The notes: a model not told the origin generated them from the letters alone. A DNA stretch of 64,000 bases from Paenibacillus sp. USDA918EY (GCF_009870825.1 NZ_WTWY01000001.1:620001-684000), one strand, 5' to 3'; shown: positions 43,650 through 52,675, counted from the stretch's first letter. Made by a program: numbers and translations.

Positions 43650-43748
43650 CGCGGCATCCGCCTGCATATTCAGGCGCTTTGCGTCTTCCCGTACAATAGG
43701 GCTCACTGCCTAAGAATGATTTCATTCGCCTAATTTTTTCGCATACTC

Positions 43749-43791
43749 TTGACAATTTCACCCAATCGTTATATTTTTGTTGTACATACAA
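43749..43791. promoter_or_regulatory. Promoter of marR with palindromic operator
   Basis: TTGACA (43749-43754) and TATTTT (43772-43777), 17-base spacer, followed at once by TTGTA-CA-TACAA (43780-43791). The same palindrome recurs before the MFS gene at 44384. Confidence 0.8.
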
Positions 43792-43831
43792 AATAAACTC
43801 GCGTCACCGATCCGACGAAGGAGGAATTTCC

Positions 43832-44296
43832 GTGACCAACGAAATCAACAACGCAACCAAGCCATCCTCTGAAGAAGACGGAGCGTTTTTGCACAGCTGT
43901 ATGTACTTCACCACCAACCGTTTAAGCCGGGCGATTACGCGCCTCGCCGACGATGCGTTTGCCGTGACGGGGCTTGCGCCGGCTTACGGTTATCTGGTTC
44001 GGCTCGTCATCGCGAATCCGGGCATCACTCAAAAGGAGCTGTCCGAGAAGCTGTACATCACTCCTTCAACGCTGACCCGTTTCATCGACAAGCTGGAAGG
44101 AAAACAGCTCGTGGAGCGTCATGTGCAGGGGAAAACCGTGCTCGTGTATCCGACGGAAAAAGGGACGGCCATGAAGGAAACGCTTCGCGAAGCATCCAAA
44201 AGGCTGAAAGCCGCTTACGTGGCCAAACTCGGCAAGGAGCTGGCAGATATGCTGACCTCGATGCAGGAGTCGTCAAGCGAACTTTTGGAGAACTGA
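43832..44296 (+). CDS. MarR-family regulator, GTG start
   Basis: A 154-residue winged-helix protein. The HTH is TQKELSEKLYITPSTLTRFIDKLEGKQLVERH (about residues 69-100). A lone cysteine in HSCMYF near residue 24 sits in helix 1 as in redox-sensing MarR proteins, but the rest does not match OhrR. GAAGGAGGA precedes the GTG at 43832. Matching operators lie before this gene and before the MFS gene downstream, so it probably represses both. Confidence 0.9.
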   Translation: MTNEINNATKPSSEEDGAFLHSCMYFTTNRLSRAITRLADDAFAVTGLAPAYGYLVRLVIANPGITQKELSEKLYITPSTLTRFIDKLEGKQLVERHVQGKTVLVYPTEKGTAMKETLREASKRLKAAYVAKLGKELADMLTSMQESSSELLEN

Positions 44297-44383
44297 CAGA
44301 GGCGGCATACACAGATTTAGCACCAAAGCGCAATTCTTTTCGGCACATACCCGATAAGCGCTTGGTTGTTTTCTTTTTTAATT

Positions 44384-44395
44384 TTGTATGTACAA
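44384..44395. promoter_or_regulatory. Second MarR operator, before the MFS gene
   Basis: TTGTA-TG-TACAA, the inverted form of the site at 43780-43791, six bases before TATAAT (44402-44407). Binding here would block the MFS promoter. Confidence 0.75.
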
Positions 44396-44432
44396 CCAAG
44401 ATATAATGATAAGGGAGAATCAAACGAAGAGC

Positions 44433-45719
44433 ATGACGGAAGAACAGGTTCAAATCAGGCCGAAATCGCGTTTTTATTATGGTTGGATTATCGTTTTGCT
44501 TACCTTCGCCACGCTGCTTATATCGGCAGGCATTCGTTCGCTGCCCAGCGTTTTGCTGGTTCCGTTCCAAAACGAGTTCGGATGGAGCCGCGGCAGCATT
44601 TCGAGCGTCATCTCGATCGGCATTTTCCTTTACGGCCTTGTGGGGCCGTTTTCGGCGGCGCTGCTGCTGAAATTCGGTTTCCGCAAAGTGATCGTTGCTT
44701 CGCTAGCCGTATTGGGGCTCAGTCTGGCCGTGACGCCTTTGATCCGTTCATTTTGGCAGTACGAACTGCTTTGGGGAATCGTGTCCGGGCTTGCAACAGG
44801 CATGATGGCCAACGTGCTGGGTGTAACGGTCAGCAATCAGTGGTTCGTGAAACGCAAAGGGCTTGTCGTCGGGTTGCTGACGGCCAGCGCCGCCACCGGC
44901 CAGCTGCTTTTTTTGCCGCTGTTTGCCAAACTGACGTCCGAACTCGGTTGGAGATACGCCGTGTACGCCGCGGTCTTCAGCATCGTCGTCGTGCTTGCCG
45001 CCGTAGCCGTATGGATGCGCAACCACCCGTATGAAGTGGGCGCCGCACCGTACGGTTCGACCGAAATGGCGAAACCGGTGCCTTTCAAAGGGAACATATT
45101 TCTCGCTCCGCTGCAAAATTTGCGAATGGCTTTGGGAAGCGCGACGTTTTGGCTGCTCGCAGGCACGTTTTTCTTTTGCGGTTTGTCCACGAACGGGCTG
45201 ATCGGCACCCATCTCATCGCCGCCTGCGGCGACCATGGCATATTGGAGGTTGCGGCCGCCGGGCTGCTTGCCATGATGGGGGTGTTCGATTTGTTCGGCA
45301 CGACGATTTCAGGCTGGTTGTCCGACCGTTTTGACAGCCGGAAACTTCTGTTTGTGTACTACGGTTTTCGCGGGTTGTCTTTACTGTTCCTGCCTTATGC
45401 GCTAAACAGCGCCTCTCCGTACATGCTTGTCGCTTTCTCCGTATTTTACGGCCTGGACTGGATCGCAACCGTTCCGCCAACCGCCAAGCTGGCGGGAGAA
45501 GCGTTCGGCAAGGAGAGATCCGGCATGATTTTCGGCTGGGTCGTCGTCGCCCACCAAATCGGCGCTTCGGCGGCCGCTTACGGCGCAGGCGCCTTGCGCG
45601 ACTGGCTCGGCAGCTATTCGCAGGCGTTTGTCGTCGCCGGCTTCCTCTGTTTTATCGCCTCGGTGATGGCGATGCAAATCCGCAAAAACCAAACGAGAAG
45701 TACAAGTTTGTCGGCTTAA
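44433..45719 (+). CDS. MFS transporter, monocarboxylate/OFA-like
   Basis: A 428-residue carrier with about 12 helices. FYYGWIIVLLTFATLLISAGIRSLPSVLLVPFQNEFGWSRGSISS is the usual opening of the OFA/monocarboxylate porter group. The ATG at 44433 is chosen because earlier in-frame ATGs lie in the promoter; its ribosome site is weak. It is separated from marR by 136 bases with its own promoter and a MarR box. The substrate is unknown; regulation by a MarR protein hints at an exported toxic acid or aromatic compound. Confidence 0.88.
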   Translation: MTEEQVQIRPKSRFYYGWIIVLLTFATLLISAGIRSLPSVLLVPFQNEFGWSRGSISSVISIGIFLYGLVGPFSAALLLKFGFRKVIVASLAVLGLSLAVTPLIRSFWQYELLWGIVSGLATGMMANVLGVTVSNQWFVKRKGLVVGLLTASAATGQLLFLPLFAKLTSELGWRYAVYAAVFSIVVVLAAVAVWMRNHPYEVGAAPYGSTEMAKPVPFKGNIFLAPLQNLRMALGSATFWLLAGTFFFCGLSTNGLIGTHLIAACGDHGILEVAAAGLLAMMGVFDLFGTTISGWLSDRFDSRKLLFVYYGFRGLSLLFLPYALNSASPYMLVAFSVFYGLDWIATVPPTAKLAGEAFGKERSGMIFGWVVVAHQIGASAAAYGAGALRDWLGSYSQAFVVAGFLCFIASVMAMQIRKNQTRSTSLSA

Positions 45720-45776
45720 ATCTGAAAACCCACCCTTAACCTGGTCAAGACCTCATTTATAGATTGAAAAAAACAC

Positions 45777-45960
45777 TTAGGTTGCAAACTGGCGCTGGTA
45801 GTCTACCGGCGTCAGTTTGTTTAATTTTCGCTGTGGCCGTCTTCGGTTGTAAAATCGTTAGTATGTATCTCTCAATTATCCTTTGTGCCTCCGCCAGATT
45901 TCGGACAATTTTCACGAAGCTGATAAACGTAATCAGGGATTTAGTCCAAGTACTTTGAAA
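45777..45960 (-). pseudogene. 3' remnant of an IS3-family transposase orfB
   Basis: On the minus strand the terminal peptide RRRPQRKLNKLTPVDYQ...FAT with stop at 45777 is the standard C-terminus of IS3/IS150-type OrfB. Just upstream, in a second frame, ISFVKIVRNLAEAQRIIERYI continues the same protein, so there is a frameshift near 45855. Similarity fades at about 45960. Only some 60 codons of the transposase remain, so it is inactive. Its counterpart 5' end lies at 48209-48313. Confidence 0.8.
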
Positions 45961-46024
45961 GCCTATGCCCTGCAGCTTAAGATACTTACCTATTTTTGGT
46001 TCCGAAACGGGTTTCGTATTGCAC

Positions 46025-46056
46025 TTGACTTTCCCCTTGTGTGGAAGGTTTAAAAT
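46025..46056 (+). promoter_or_regulatory. MerR-type promoter with over-long spacer
   Basis: TTGACT (46025-46030) and TTAAAA/TAAAAT (46050-46056) are 19-20 bases apart, and ACTTTCC...GGAAGGT forms a dyad in the spacer. This is the classical layout for activation by a MerR protein. Confidence 0.75.
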
Positions 46057-46096
46057 ATTACCATAATTCCGAAACATACATGAAAGGAGCATGATT

Positions 46097-46921
46097 ATGT
46101 TCAAGATCAGCGAATTCTCCAAGTTGAGTCAAGTTCCCGCCAAAACATTACGATTTTATGACCAACTTGAATTGCTTAAGCCCGCTTATACGGATCGGCA
46201 AAGTGGCTACCGATACTACACTAGCGATCAATTGCTTCTCTTGCATCGGATTTTGGTGTTTAAAGATCTTGGTTTTACGCTTGATCAAATTAGACAACTC
46301 ATTCATGATGACGTTTCCCCTGCTGAAATGCGTGGTATGTTTCGACTCAAGCAAGCAGAGTTACAGTCGTTGATTCAGTCGGAAACCGAGCGTCTGAAGC
46401 GCATAGAAGCGAGGCTGGAACAGATTGAACGCAGCGGAATGCCTCATCATGAGATCTTAGTTAAGAAGGTCGATCCGTTAATGGTCGTATCGGTTAGAGA
46501 AACTACGAATCGAGCAAGTATTCCGTACTTGTTCGAAGAGATTGGCGAATATGTAAGGCGAAACTGGGGGACGAAGCCTTCTTATCATATGGTCGTATGG
46601 CATAGTTGTCCGGAATGCGAAAGCAGTATCAGCTTAGAGATTGCCTGTCCGATCACGCTGCCGTTACCAGACACGGACCGATTTAAGATAAAATTGCTTC
46701 CAGAAATGACGGTTGCGTCGGTCAAGCATTTCAGCCGTCCGGATACGGATACGCCGGTGAGTATCGAACTTGGTTCTTGGATAGAAAAGAATGGTTACCA
46801 AATAAGCACGGATATGCCAAGCAGGGAGCTTTATTTATCAAGGCAAGAAGGTAGAGAATCTCGATATGTCACCGAAAGCCAGATGCCTATTATCGCAAAC
46901 CGAATGGAGGGATTAAACTGA
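46097..46921 (+). CDS. MerR-family regulator with GyrI-like effector domain (BmrR type)
   Basis: A 274-residue regulator. Residues 1-70 form the MerR winged helix (FKISEFSKLSQVPAKTLRFYDQLELLKP, SGYRYYTSDQ), then a coiled-coil linker (75-115) and a GyrI-like drug-binding domain (120-274). AAAGGAG gives the right spacing for the ATG at 46097 rather than 46091. It overlaps the MFS gene by one base (TGATG). Like Bacillus BmrR it probably activates its own promoter when drug is bound. More AT-rich than its neighbours and bracketed by IS remnants. Confidence 0.9.
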   Translation: MFKISEFSKLSQVPAKTLRFYDQLELLKPAYTDRQSGYRYYTSDQLLLLHRILVFKDLGFTLDQIRQLIHDDVSPAEMRGMFRLKQAELQSLIQSETERLKRIEARLEQIERSGMPHHEILVKKVDPLMVVSVRETTNRASIPYLFEEIGEYVRRNWGTKPSYHMVVWHSCPECESSISLEIACPITLPLPDTDRFKIKLLPEMTVASVKHFSRPDTDTPVSIELGSWIEKNGYQISTDMPSRELYLSRQEGRESRYVTESQMPIIANRMEGLN

Positions 46922-48138
46922 TGGCAGATTCCCAAAAGCTTCTGACTAACAGCCTTACCAATCGAGAGAGAACGGCTGCGTTATTGCTTTTAACACTCAC
47001 TGTATTCGCCATAGGCACTGCTGAGCTTCTCCCAATGGGGCTCTTGATGCCTATTGCCAACGAGACAGGGGTATCGATTTCAATTACTGGCATGCTTGTT
47101 ACAGGATATGCGCTTGGTGTCGTATTTGGAGGCCCCGTATTATCAGCGATCACTGGGAGATTACCGCGAAAAATCATATTAAGTTTATTTCTGTGCATAT
47201 TCGTGATAGGTGGCATCGTAAGCACAGTTGCTCCTTCTTTTGGGGTATTACTTGTAGGACGAATCATTAGTTCACTCGCACACGGAACGCTATTCGGCAC
47301 GATGATCGTCACTGCCAAGGAATTGGCTCAACCCGGCAAAGAAGGAAGAAGTATCGCATTGGTTGGTTCGGGACTGACCGTATCCGTTATACTCGGTGCT
47401 CCACTCGGAACCTTGCTTGGGCATCAGTTCGGCTGGCGGTTTCCCTTTCTTGTTATTACATGTCTTTCAACTGCGGCTTTGTTAGGCATAATGAAACTGA
47501 TTCCGCCACTACCGCGCGTAGAAGTGGGCTCACTTAAAAGGCAGCTGCGAATTGTAAGCCGTCCATCTTTCCTGCTAGTTCTTCTGATAACTATATTCGG
47601 AACTGGTGGAACCTTTGCAGCGTTTACCTACATTACGCCCATTTTAGAGGGAATATCGGGATTTTCCGAAGGTTGGATTACTATTGTGTTACTTATCTTC
47701 GGTGTGGGTTCATTCATTGGTAATATCGTAGGAGGTAGGCTAGCCGATAAGCAGCTTATGCCAACCTTGTTGGGGGGGATTTTGCTGCTTGCGATATCCA
47801 TGGCAATCTTTACTTGGGCGAGTCATGACAAAGTCGCTACCGTGATCAGTGTTTTTGTTTGGGGGATTGCATCCTACAGCATTATTGCCCCTCTTAACAT
47901 TCTAGTACTTCAGAAGGCTGGTGACGCTCAAGAATTGGCTTCAGCACTTAATATCTCTGCTTTTAATATGGGTAATGCAATTGGCGCGTTCATAGGTGGA
48001 CTGGTGATTGATAGCTCGTTGGGGTTATCTGCTGTACCATGGGTTGCCTCGCTCGTTGCAATGATTGGGATTTTGTTGGCTATATGGAGTATAACGCTGG
48101 ATCAACAGGAATACAGAAAAGCTGGCTCGTTTAGCTAA
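46921..48138 (+). CDS. MFS multidrug exporter, DHA1/AraJ-like
   Basis: A 405-residue carrier with about 12 helices. LTLTVFAIGTAELLPMGLLMPIANETGVSISITGMLVTGYALGVVFGGPVL is typical of the AraJ/YdhP-like DHA1 group. AATGGAGGGATT lies before the ATG, and its A overlaps the MerR stop, so the pair is translated together. Codon use is more AT-rich than in surrounding genes. Together with the MerR gene it forms a drug-responsive efflux cassette inside the shell of an IS3 element. Confidence 0.9.
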   Translation: MADSQKLLTNSLTNRERTAALLLLTLTVFAIGTAELLPMGLLMPIANETGVSISITGMLVTGYALGVVFGGPVLSAITGRLPRKIILSLFLCIFVIGGIVSTVAPSFGVLLVGRIISSLAHGTLFGTMIVTAKELAQPGKEGRSIALVGSGLTVSVILGAPLGTLLGHQFGWRFPFLVITCLSTAALLGIMKLIPPLPRVEVGSLKRQLRIVSRPSFLLVLLITIFGTGGTFAAFTYITPILEGISGFSEGWITIVLLIFGVGSFIGNIVGGRLADKQLMPTLLGGILLLAISMAIFTWASHDKVATVISVFVWGIASYSIIAPLNILVLQKAGDAQELASALNISAFNMGNAIGAFIGGLVIDSSLGLSAVPWVASLVAMIGILLAIWSITLDQQEYRKAGSFS

Positions 48139-48208
48139 AAGATGCTGGTATAGACTTAGAGACGGACTAAAGACCTGAAATCGGAAAGAACAATGAAAAT
48201 TATTGAAT

Positions 48209-48313
48209 GATCCGTAATCTGCCTATATGGCCATCTTTCATCCACATGCAATCGAACAGCTTCCATTCTCAATTCTTCCGAATAAGATTTAAACTTCTGA
48301 CCTTTAATCAACA
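48209..48313 (-). pseudogene. 5' remnant of an IS3-family orfA
   Basis: On the minus strand the ATG at 48313 begins MLIKGQKFKSYSEELRMEAV...YRQITDH, the usual N-terminal HTH of IS3-type OrfA (KxYSxExxxxAV pattern). Homology stops after about 35 residues near 48209, and the frame then runs into unrelated DNA next to the MFS gene. Just upstream, CCCCTT and AAGGGG arms (48325-48353) form a hairpin in the presumed IS end. It has the same strand as the orfB remnant at 45777. Confidence 0.78.
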
Positions 48314-48452
48314 TAAAAATACACCCCTTAGAATTCATCGGATGAACAAGGGGTTTTTCCAATGTCTATTCTAAGGGATGCGCTCTAATCGGCTCCCGGC
48401 TGAAGAGGGGGTTTTGTTATTGGAACATATCGCAAAGCTCAATTCATCCCGG

Positions 48453-49685
48453 TTACACCCATACGCCGTTCCGGAATACCGGCTCGATCGTACCGTCCGG
48501 CAAAATGCCGTCGATTTCGAGCGCCGCGGAGCCGACCATAAAATCGACGTGGGTCAGGCTGACATTGGCGCCGCGGGCGAGGAGCTCTTCCTTGCTCAGC
48601 TTCGTGCCGCCTTCGATGTTCACGGGGTAAGAGCTGCCGAGCGCGAAATGGCAGGAGGCGTTTTCGTCGATGCCGGTGTTAAAAAATACCCGCTTCATTT
48701 TCGAAATCGGCGAGTCGTTCGGCACGAGCGCCATTTCGCCGAGATACGACGCGCCTTCGTCCGTTTCGAACAGCGACGCCAAATGCTCGCGGCCGGAATC
48801 CGCGTCGTATTCCACAACCTTGCCGTCCTTAAACGTCAGTTTGATGCCTTCGACCAGGCGGCCGTTCAGGTTCAGCGGAAGCGTGCTGGTTACGGTGCCG
48901 TTGACGCCGGTCCGGTGCGGCATCGTATAGATTTCTTCCGTCGGCATGTTGGCGACGAAATAATTCCCTGCTTCGTTGTAGTCGCCCCCGCCGAGCCAGA
49001 GATAACCGTCAGGCATGTCGACATGCAAATCCGTGCCCGGAGCGCGGTAATGAAACGCCTTGTACCGTTTGTTGTTCATGTGCTCCTGCTTTTCCTTCAG
49101 CGTCCGGATATGCTCCTTCCAGGCGGCGACCGGATCGTTGTCTTCGGTGACGCGGTTCATTTGGAACACGGCCTCCCACATGGCAGGCACGCGCTCGTCC
49201 TCCGGAAGGTCGGCGAACACTTTGTCCGCCCAAGCTTTCGTCGGCGCCTTGATCAGCGACCAGGTCACTTTGTTGCTGCGCACGTAAGCCTGGTATTTTT
49301 CGCGGGCGACCGCGGCGGCTTTCACGGCGGTGGACACTTTGGAAGAATCGATGCCGCGGAACAGCTCCGGATCCGGCACTTTGATATGTAATACGGCGCC
49401 TCCGCCTTCGGCAAGCTGCTCCATCATGTCGGCCGTCCACTTCGGATAAAAGCCGAACGAATCGTCCGGAGCTTTTTCGTAGCGGATACGCGTTATTTTT
49501 TCGTCATCCCAATCGACCTGCACGTATTTTGCGCCCGCATCGTAGGCTTTGGCGACGACGTGACGGGTAAAGTCGGCGGTTTCGAGCGGCGCCTGCACAA
49601 GCAGCACCTGCCCCGGTTGAATGTTTACTCCGACCTTGACAACCAGCTCGGCGTATTTTTCCAGCATGCGATTGAAATTTTTCAT
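48453..49685 (-). CDS. ampS: M29-family leucyl aminopeptidase (AmpS/PepS)
   Basis: A 410-residue metallo-aminopeptidase, the same length as Bacillus AmpS. Likely metal ligands are Glu in NEAGNYFVANMPTEEIY (about 240-256), Glu in TDEGASYLGEMALVP (about 308-322), His in ENASCHFALGSSYP (about 345) and HVDFMVGS near the end. GAACGGAGG-like CCGGAGGA precedes the ATG at 49685. It is cytoplasmic and a single-gene unit. Confidence 0.93.
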   Translation of the reverse strand: MKNFNRMLEKYAELVVKVGVNIQPGQVLLVQAPLETADFTRHVVAKAYDAGAKYVQVDWDDEKITRIRYEKAPDDSFGFYPKWTADMMEQLAEGGGAVLHIKVPDPELFRGIDSSKVSTAVKAAAVAREKYQAYVRSNKVTWSLIKAPTKAWADKVFADLPEDERVPAMWEAVFQMNRVTEDNDPVAAWKEHIRTLKEKQEHMNNKRYKAFHYRAPGTDLHVDMPDGYLWLGGGDYNEAGNYFVANMPTEEIYTMPHRTGVNGTVTSTLPLNLNGRLVEGIKLTFKDGKVVEYDADSGREHLASLFETDEGASYLGEMALVPNDSPISKMKRVFFNTGIDENASCHFALGSSYPVNIEGGTKLSKEELLARGANVSLTHVDFMVGSAALEIDGILPDGTIEPVFRNGVWV

Positions 49686-49871
49686 GGCTTTATCCTCCGG
49701 TTTCGTTGAAAATCTCTTACAGGAATGATGCTCCGAAGAGGCAATCCCTATTATAACCCGAAATCCATATAATCGCTTTCGATTTTAAGCCAAAAAGCGC
49801 TGCGCAATTGGTGTATAATGGAAGTGAAATGCCAAAAGCAATGCCACTTCAATATAAGGGAGAGTGGATGT

Positions 49872-51311
49872 ATGCAGAAAACGGAAACGTCGCTGCCAAG
49901 AAAAAGCCCGGAAGAGTTGGGGATATCCTCGGAAAAGGTAATCGGGTTCCTCGATGCGCTTCAGGAACGAGGGCTAGAAGCTCACGGTTTTATGCTTCTC
50001 CGGCACGGACACGTGGCGGTGGAGGGCTGGTGGGACCCTTATGCGCCCGAGCTTCCGCACATGCTTTTTTCGTTAAGCAAAAGCTTTACTTCAACGGCGA
50101 TCGGCATGGCGGTTCATGAGGGGCTGTTAACGCTTGACGATCCGGTCGTCTCGTATTTCCCGGAAGACTTGCCTTCGGAAGTATCGGAGAATCTTGCGGC
50201 CATGAAAATCCGCCATCTGTTGATGATGGGGACAGGCCATGACAAGGACACGACGGACGCGCTCCATGATGCCGAGGACGGTAACTGGGCCAAAGCGTTT
50301 CTTGCGCTGCCGGTTCCGCATGAACCGGGCACTCATTTTCTGTACAACACCGGAGCGACATACATGCTTTCAGCCATTCTGCAGAAGGCTTCGGGACAGC
50401 GTTTGCTCGACTATTTGCAGAGCCGCTTGTTCGAGCCGCTGGGCATTTTGGGTCCGACATGGGAAACTTGTCCCCGAGGCATACATACCGGGGGGTACGG
50501 CTTGAGCGTAACCACCGAAGATATCGCAAAGTTCGGGCAGCTTTACCTGCAAAAAGGGGTATGGCACGGAAAACGGCTCATTGAAGAGGATTGGATCGAA
50601 GAAGCCACCGGCAAGCAGATTTCGAACGGAGACGGTGGAGACAGCGACTGGGCGCAAGGGTACGGGTATCAATTCTGGCGCTGCCGCCACGGCGTTTACC
50701 GCGGAGACGGCGCTTTCGGGCAATTTTGCATCGTGCTGCCGGAGCAGGACGCGGTAGTTGCGATCACGGCCGGAACCGGGGATCTTCAAGGCGTCCTCAA
50801 TTGCGTATGGGAACATCTGCTGGATGCATTTTTGCCTGAACCGGTCCAGGAAGATGAAAGGTTATCCGAACTGCAGGAACGTCTCGCGAAGCTGCGCCTG
50901 GACATGCCCGGATTTGAACCGCGATCCGACATGGAGGCTCGAATCGGCGGCAAAATCTATGATTTGGAGGAAAATCGGTTTTCGCTGCAAAGCTTCCGCA
51001 TCGATTTTGGCGAAGACTCCGCCTGCCTGACTTTTGAAAAAGAAGAGGGCGACGAAATCATCACGTTAGGGCGCCAGAGCTGGGCTATGGGACAATCGCC
51101 CGTGTTCGGCGGAAGAGACACCCGTACCGCCTCCAGCTTCACATGGAAAGCGCCGGATCAACTTCTGCTTTCGATCCGGGGCGTGGAAACCCCGTTTTGC
51201 ATCACGATGGAGGTAAGGTTCGGTGAAGAGGATATAAAGATCGACCACAAGTTCAACGTTTCCTTCGAAGCGGATGAGGATCGTCCGATCGTGGGAAAAG
51301 CCGCCCGATAA
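49872..51311 (+). CDS. Serine hydrolase of the class C beta-lactamase fold
   Basis: A 479-residue protein. The catalytic Ser-x-x-Lys is SLSK (about residues 70-73) and the Tyr-x-Asn is YNTG (about 158). The C-terminal ~150 residues form a separate beta-rich region. No signal peptide is seen, so it is likely an intracellular esterase or peptidase rather than a drug-resistance enzyme. GGGAGAGTGG precedes the ATG at 49872; the earlier ATG at 49818 is poorer. A terminator follows. Confidence 0.88.
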   Translation: MQKTETSLPRKSPEELGISSEKVIGFLDALQERGLEAHGFMLLRHGHVAVEGWWDPYAPELPHMLFSLSKSFTSTAIGMAVHEGLLTLDDPVVSYFPEDLPSEVSENLAAMKIRHLLMMGTGHDKDTTDALHDAEDGNWAKAFLALPVPHEPGTHFLYNTGATYMLSAILQKASGQRLLDYLQSRLFEPLGILGPTWETCPRGIHTGGYGLSVTTEDIAKFGQLYLQKGVWHGKRLIEEDWIEEATGKQISNGDGGDSDWAQGYGYQFWRCRHGVYRGDGAFGQFCIVLPEQDAVVAITAGTGDLQGVLNCVWEHLLDAFLPEPVQEDERLSELQERLAKLRLDMPGFEPRSDMEARIGGKIYDLEENRFSLQSFRIDFGEDSACLTFEKEEGDEIITLGRQSWAMGQSPVFGGRDTRTASSFTWKAPDQLLLSIRGVETPFCITMEVRFGEEDIKIDHKFNVSFEADEDRPIVGKAAR

Positions 51312-51322
51312 AATGATACGCC

Positions 51323-51361
51323 CGCCTGCGGCCTTCACGGCTGCCGAGCGGGCCTTTTTGT
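51323..51361 (+). terminator. Terminator of the serine hydrolase gene
   Basis: GCCCGC and GCGGGC arms (with inner GCGGCC/GGCTGC pairing) followed by CTTTTTG. Confidence 0.8.
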
Positions 51362-51457
51362 TATGATGGGCGCCATATCGGGTAAAACCTATGAAACTTG
51401 ACCATGAAACCTGGACAAGCGGTTTCCCGTCAGAAGAAGAAGGAGGTGGCACTGCGC

Positions 51458-51883
51458 ATGCACAACAAAACAATGAAGTTAAGCCTCGTTTCGCTGGCCG
51501 CGTTGCTGATCTTTGCGATCGCGGCATGCGGTGACAAACCAGAGCCGGAGGGACAAGATCGGCCAGCTGCCCAGCAGCCGGAGCAGCAAGCGGAAAAGCC
51601 GGCGACTCCCCCGAACCCTGAGCAACCGCCGAGAGAGGAGACCCCGGTCGTCAAGCAGGGACAAGGCAGCTTTACCGGACTTGCGGATCCGCATACCGTC
51701 GAAATTATCGTGGACGGCAGCCCGATGGCTTTTCAATTCGGCGAAAAGCTGAAATCTGCCGTAGAAGCGATCGCACCCGACCAGCAGGTCGAGTTTAAAT
51801 ACGAGGAAAAGGCGATCGAAGGAGACGCTTCCTTGAAGCAGCTCGTTTTGACCGAAATCTCGAAAGCGGGCTCCGGGCAATAA
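51458..51883 (+). CDS. Small lipoprotein of unknown function
   Basis: A 141-residue exported protein. The signal peptide (LSLVSLAALLIFAIAAC) ends in the lipobox IAAC. Residues 25-65 are a Pro/Glu/Gln-rich spacer (AAQQPEQQAEKPATPPNPEQPP). The remaining 75 residues form a small acidic domain beginning GSFTGLADPHTVEIIVDG, which I do not recognise with certainty. GAAGGAGGT precedes the ATG at 51458. Membrane anchored on the outer face. Confidence 0.8.
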   Translation: MHNKTMKLSLVSLAALLIFAIAACGDKPEPEGQDRPAAQQPEQQAEKPATPPNPEQPPREETPVVKQGQGSFTGLADPHTVEIIVDGSPMAFQFGEKLKSAVEAIAPDQQVEFKYEEKAIEGDASLKQLVLTEISKAGSGQ

Positions 51884-51956
51884 CCGGCGTGACCGTCAGC
51901 AGGCCGCCGTGCGGGGCGGTTGGCATCATGCGGCATGAAAAATCGTCCATGCATCC

Positions 51957-51993
51957 AAAAAAGCACGCATACCTAAACGGTCCGCGTGCTTTT
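51957..51993 (-). terminator. Terminator of the hxlR gene, overlapping its stop
   Basis: On the minus strand AGCACGC and GCGTGCT pair and are followed by TTTTT. The stop codon sits in the loop. It may also end the lipoprotein transcript. Confidence 0.8.
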
Positions 51994-52380
51994 GTCTTCC
52001 CGAAATCTTTCTTTCGCATCGTAATCTTTCCGAGCTTGTTCGATTTGAGGATAATGCTCGTTCATCCAATGGTTAAGATGGCGCAGGTAGGGGATCAGGC
52101 TCGCTCCCAGCGGAGTCAGAGCGTATTCCGCCACAGGCGGAACCTCCGGAAGGACGCCGCGCTCAACAAGGCCGTCCCGCTCCAGCTGGCGGAGCGTCTG
52201 GGTCAGCATTTTTGGGGAAATGTCCGCGATGCTGCGCTGCAGCTGACCGTAAGGCTTAGCGCCTTTTTCCAATACGAAAATGATGAGGACGGGCCATTTA
52301 TTCGAAACGATTTCCAGTACGCGCCGAGCCGTGCAGGACGTTACCGAAAATGCGGGTTCCGCTGCTTTCATGTTTTCCAT
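51973..52380 (-). CDS. HxlR-type winged-helix regulator
   Basis: A 135-residue regulator. Cys near residue 16 in VTSCTARRVLEIVSNKWPVLIIFVLEKG, then FGQLQRSI-like YGQLQRSIADISPKMLTQTLRQLERDGLV, is the standard HxlR/DUF24 pattern; members sense aldehydes, quinones or disulfide stress through the Cys. The ATG at 52380 has AGGAGGTG 6 bases upstream; a GTG at 52389 would overlap the ribosome site. No divergent target gene is adjacent, as the sugar ABC gene at 52676 is 295 bases away. Confidence 0.9.
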   Translation of the reverse strand: MENMKAAEPAFSVTSCTARRVLEIVSNKWPVLIIFVLEKGAKPYGQLQRSIADISPKMLTQTLRQLERDGLVERGVLPEVPPVAEYALTPLGASLIPYLRHLNHWMNEHYPQIEQARKDYDAKERFREDKSTRTV

Positions 52381-52675
52381 CAATTCCACCTCCTAACGCA
52401 CCTTCGGGTTCGCGACGAACCGAAAAGTGCCTTCTTTTCACATTGTACCCACTGTATTAATCTATGTCTACCAACCCGAAAGTCTTGAAAAATTTGTAAG
52501 ATGAATAAGAGGATCCCTTACCGACGCTTAGAAGATTAAATTTTTTCCACCCTGTTTCAAAAACGATGTTAAATGCTTATAATGTTTCATACATATTAAT
52601 CATAAAAGCTTTGTCCAAAGGAGTGATGATGTAAAAACTGCATTACCATAAGCCAGCGATGGGAGGCCGAAGCGA
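52381..52675. other. Divergent region between hxlR and the sugar ABC operon
   Basis: AT-rich with several promoter-like hexamers, none clearly better than others. No gene seen. Confidence 0.4.

Noticed and set aside
45777-48313. Complete, active IS3 element
   Set aside because: Only the ends of orfA and orfB remain, orfB is frameshifted, and terminal inverted repeats could not be matched by eye.
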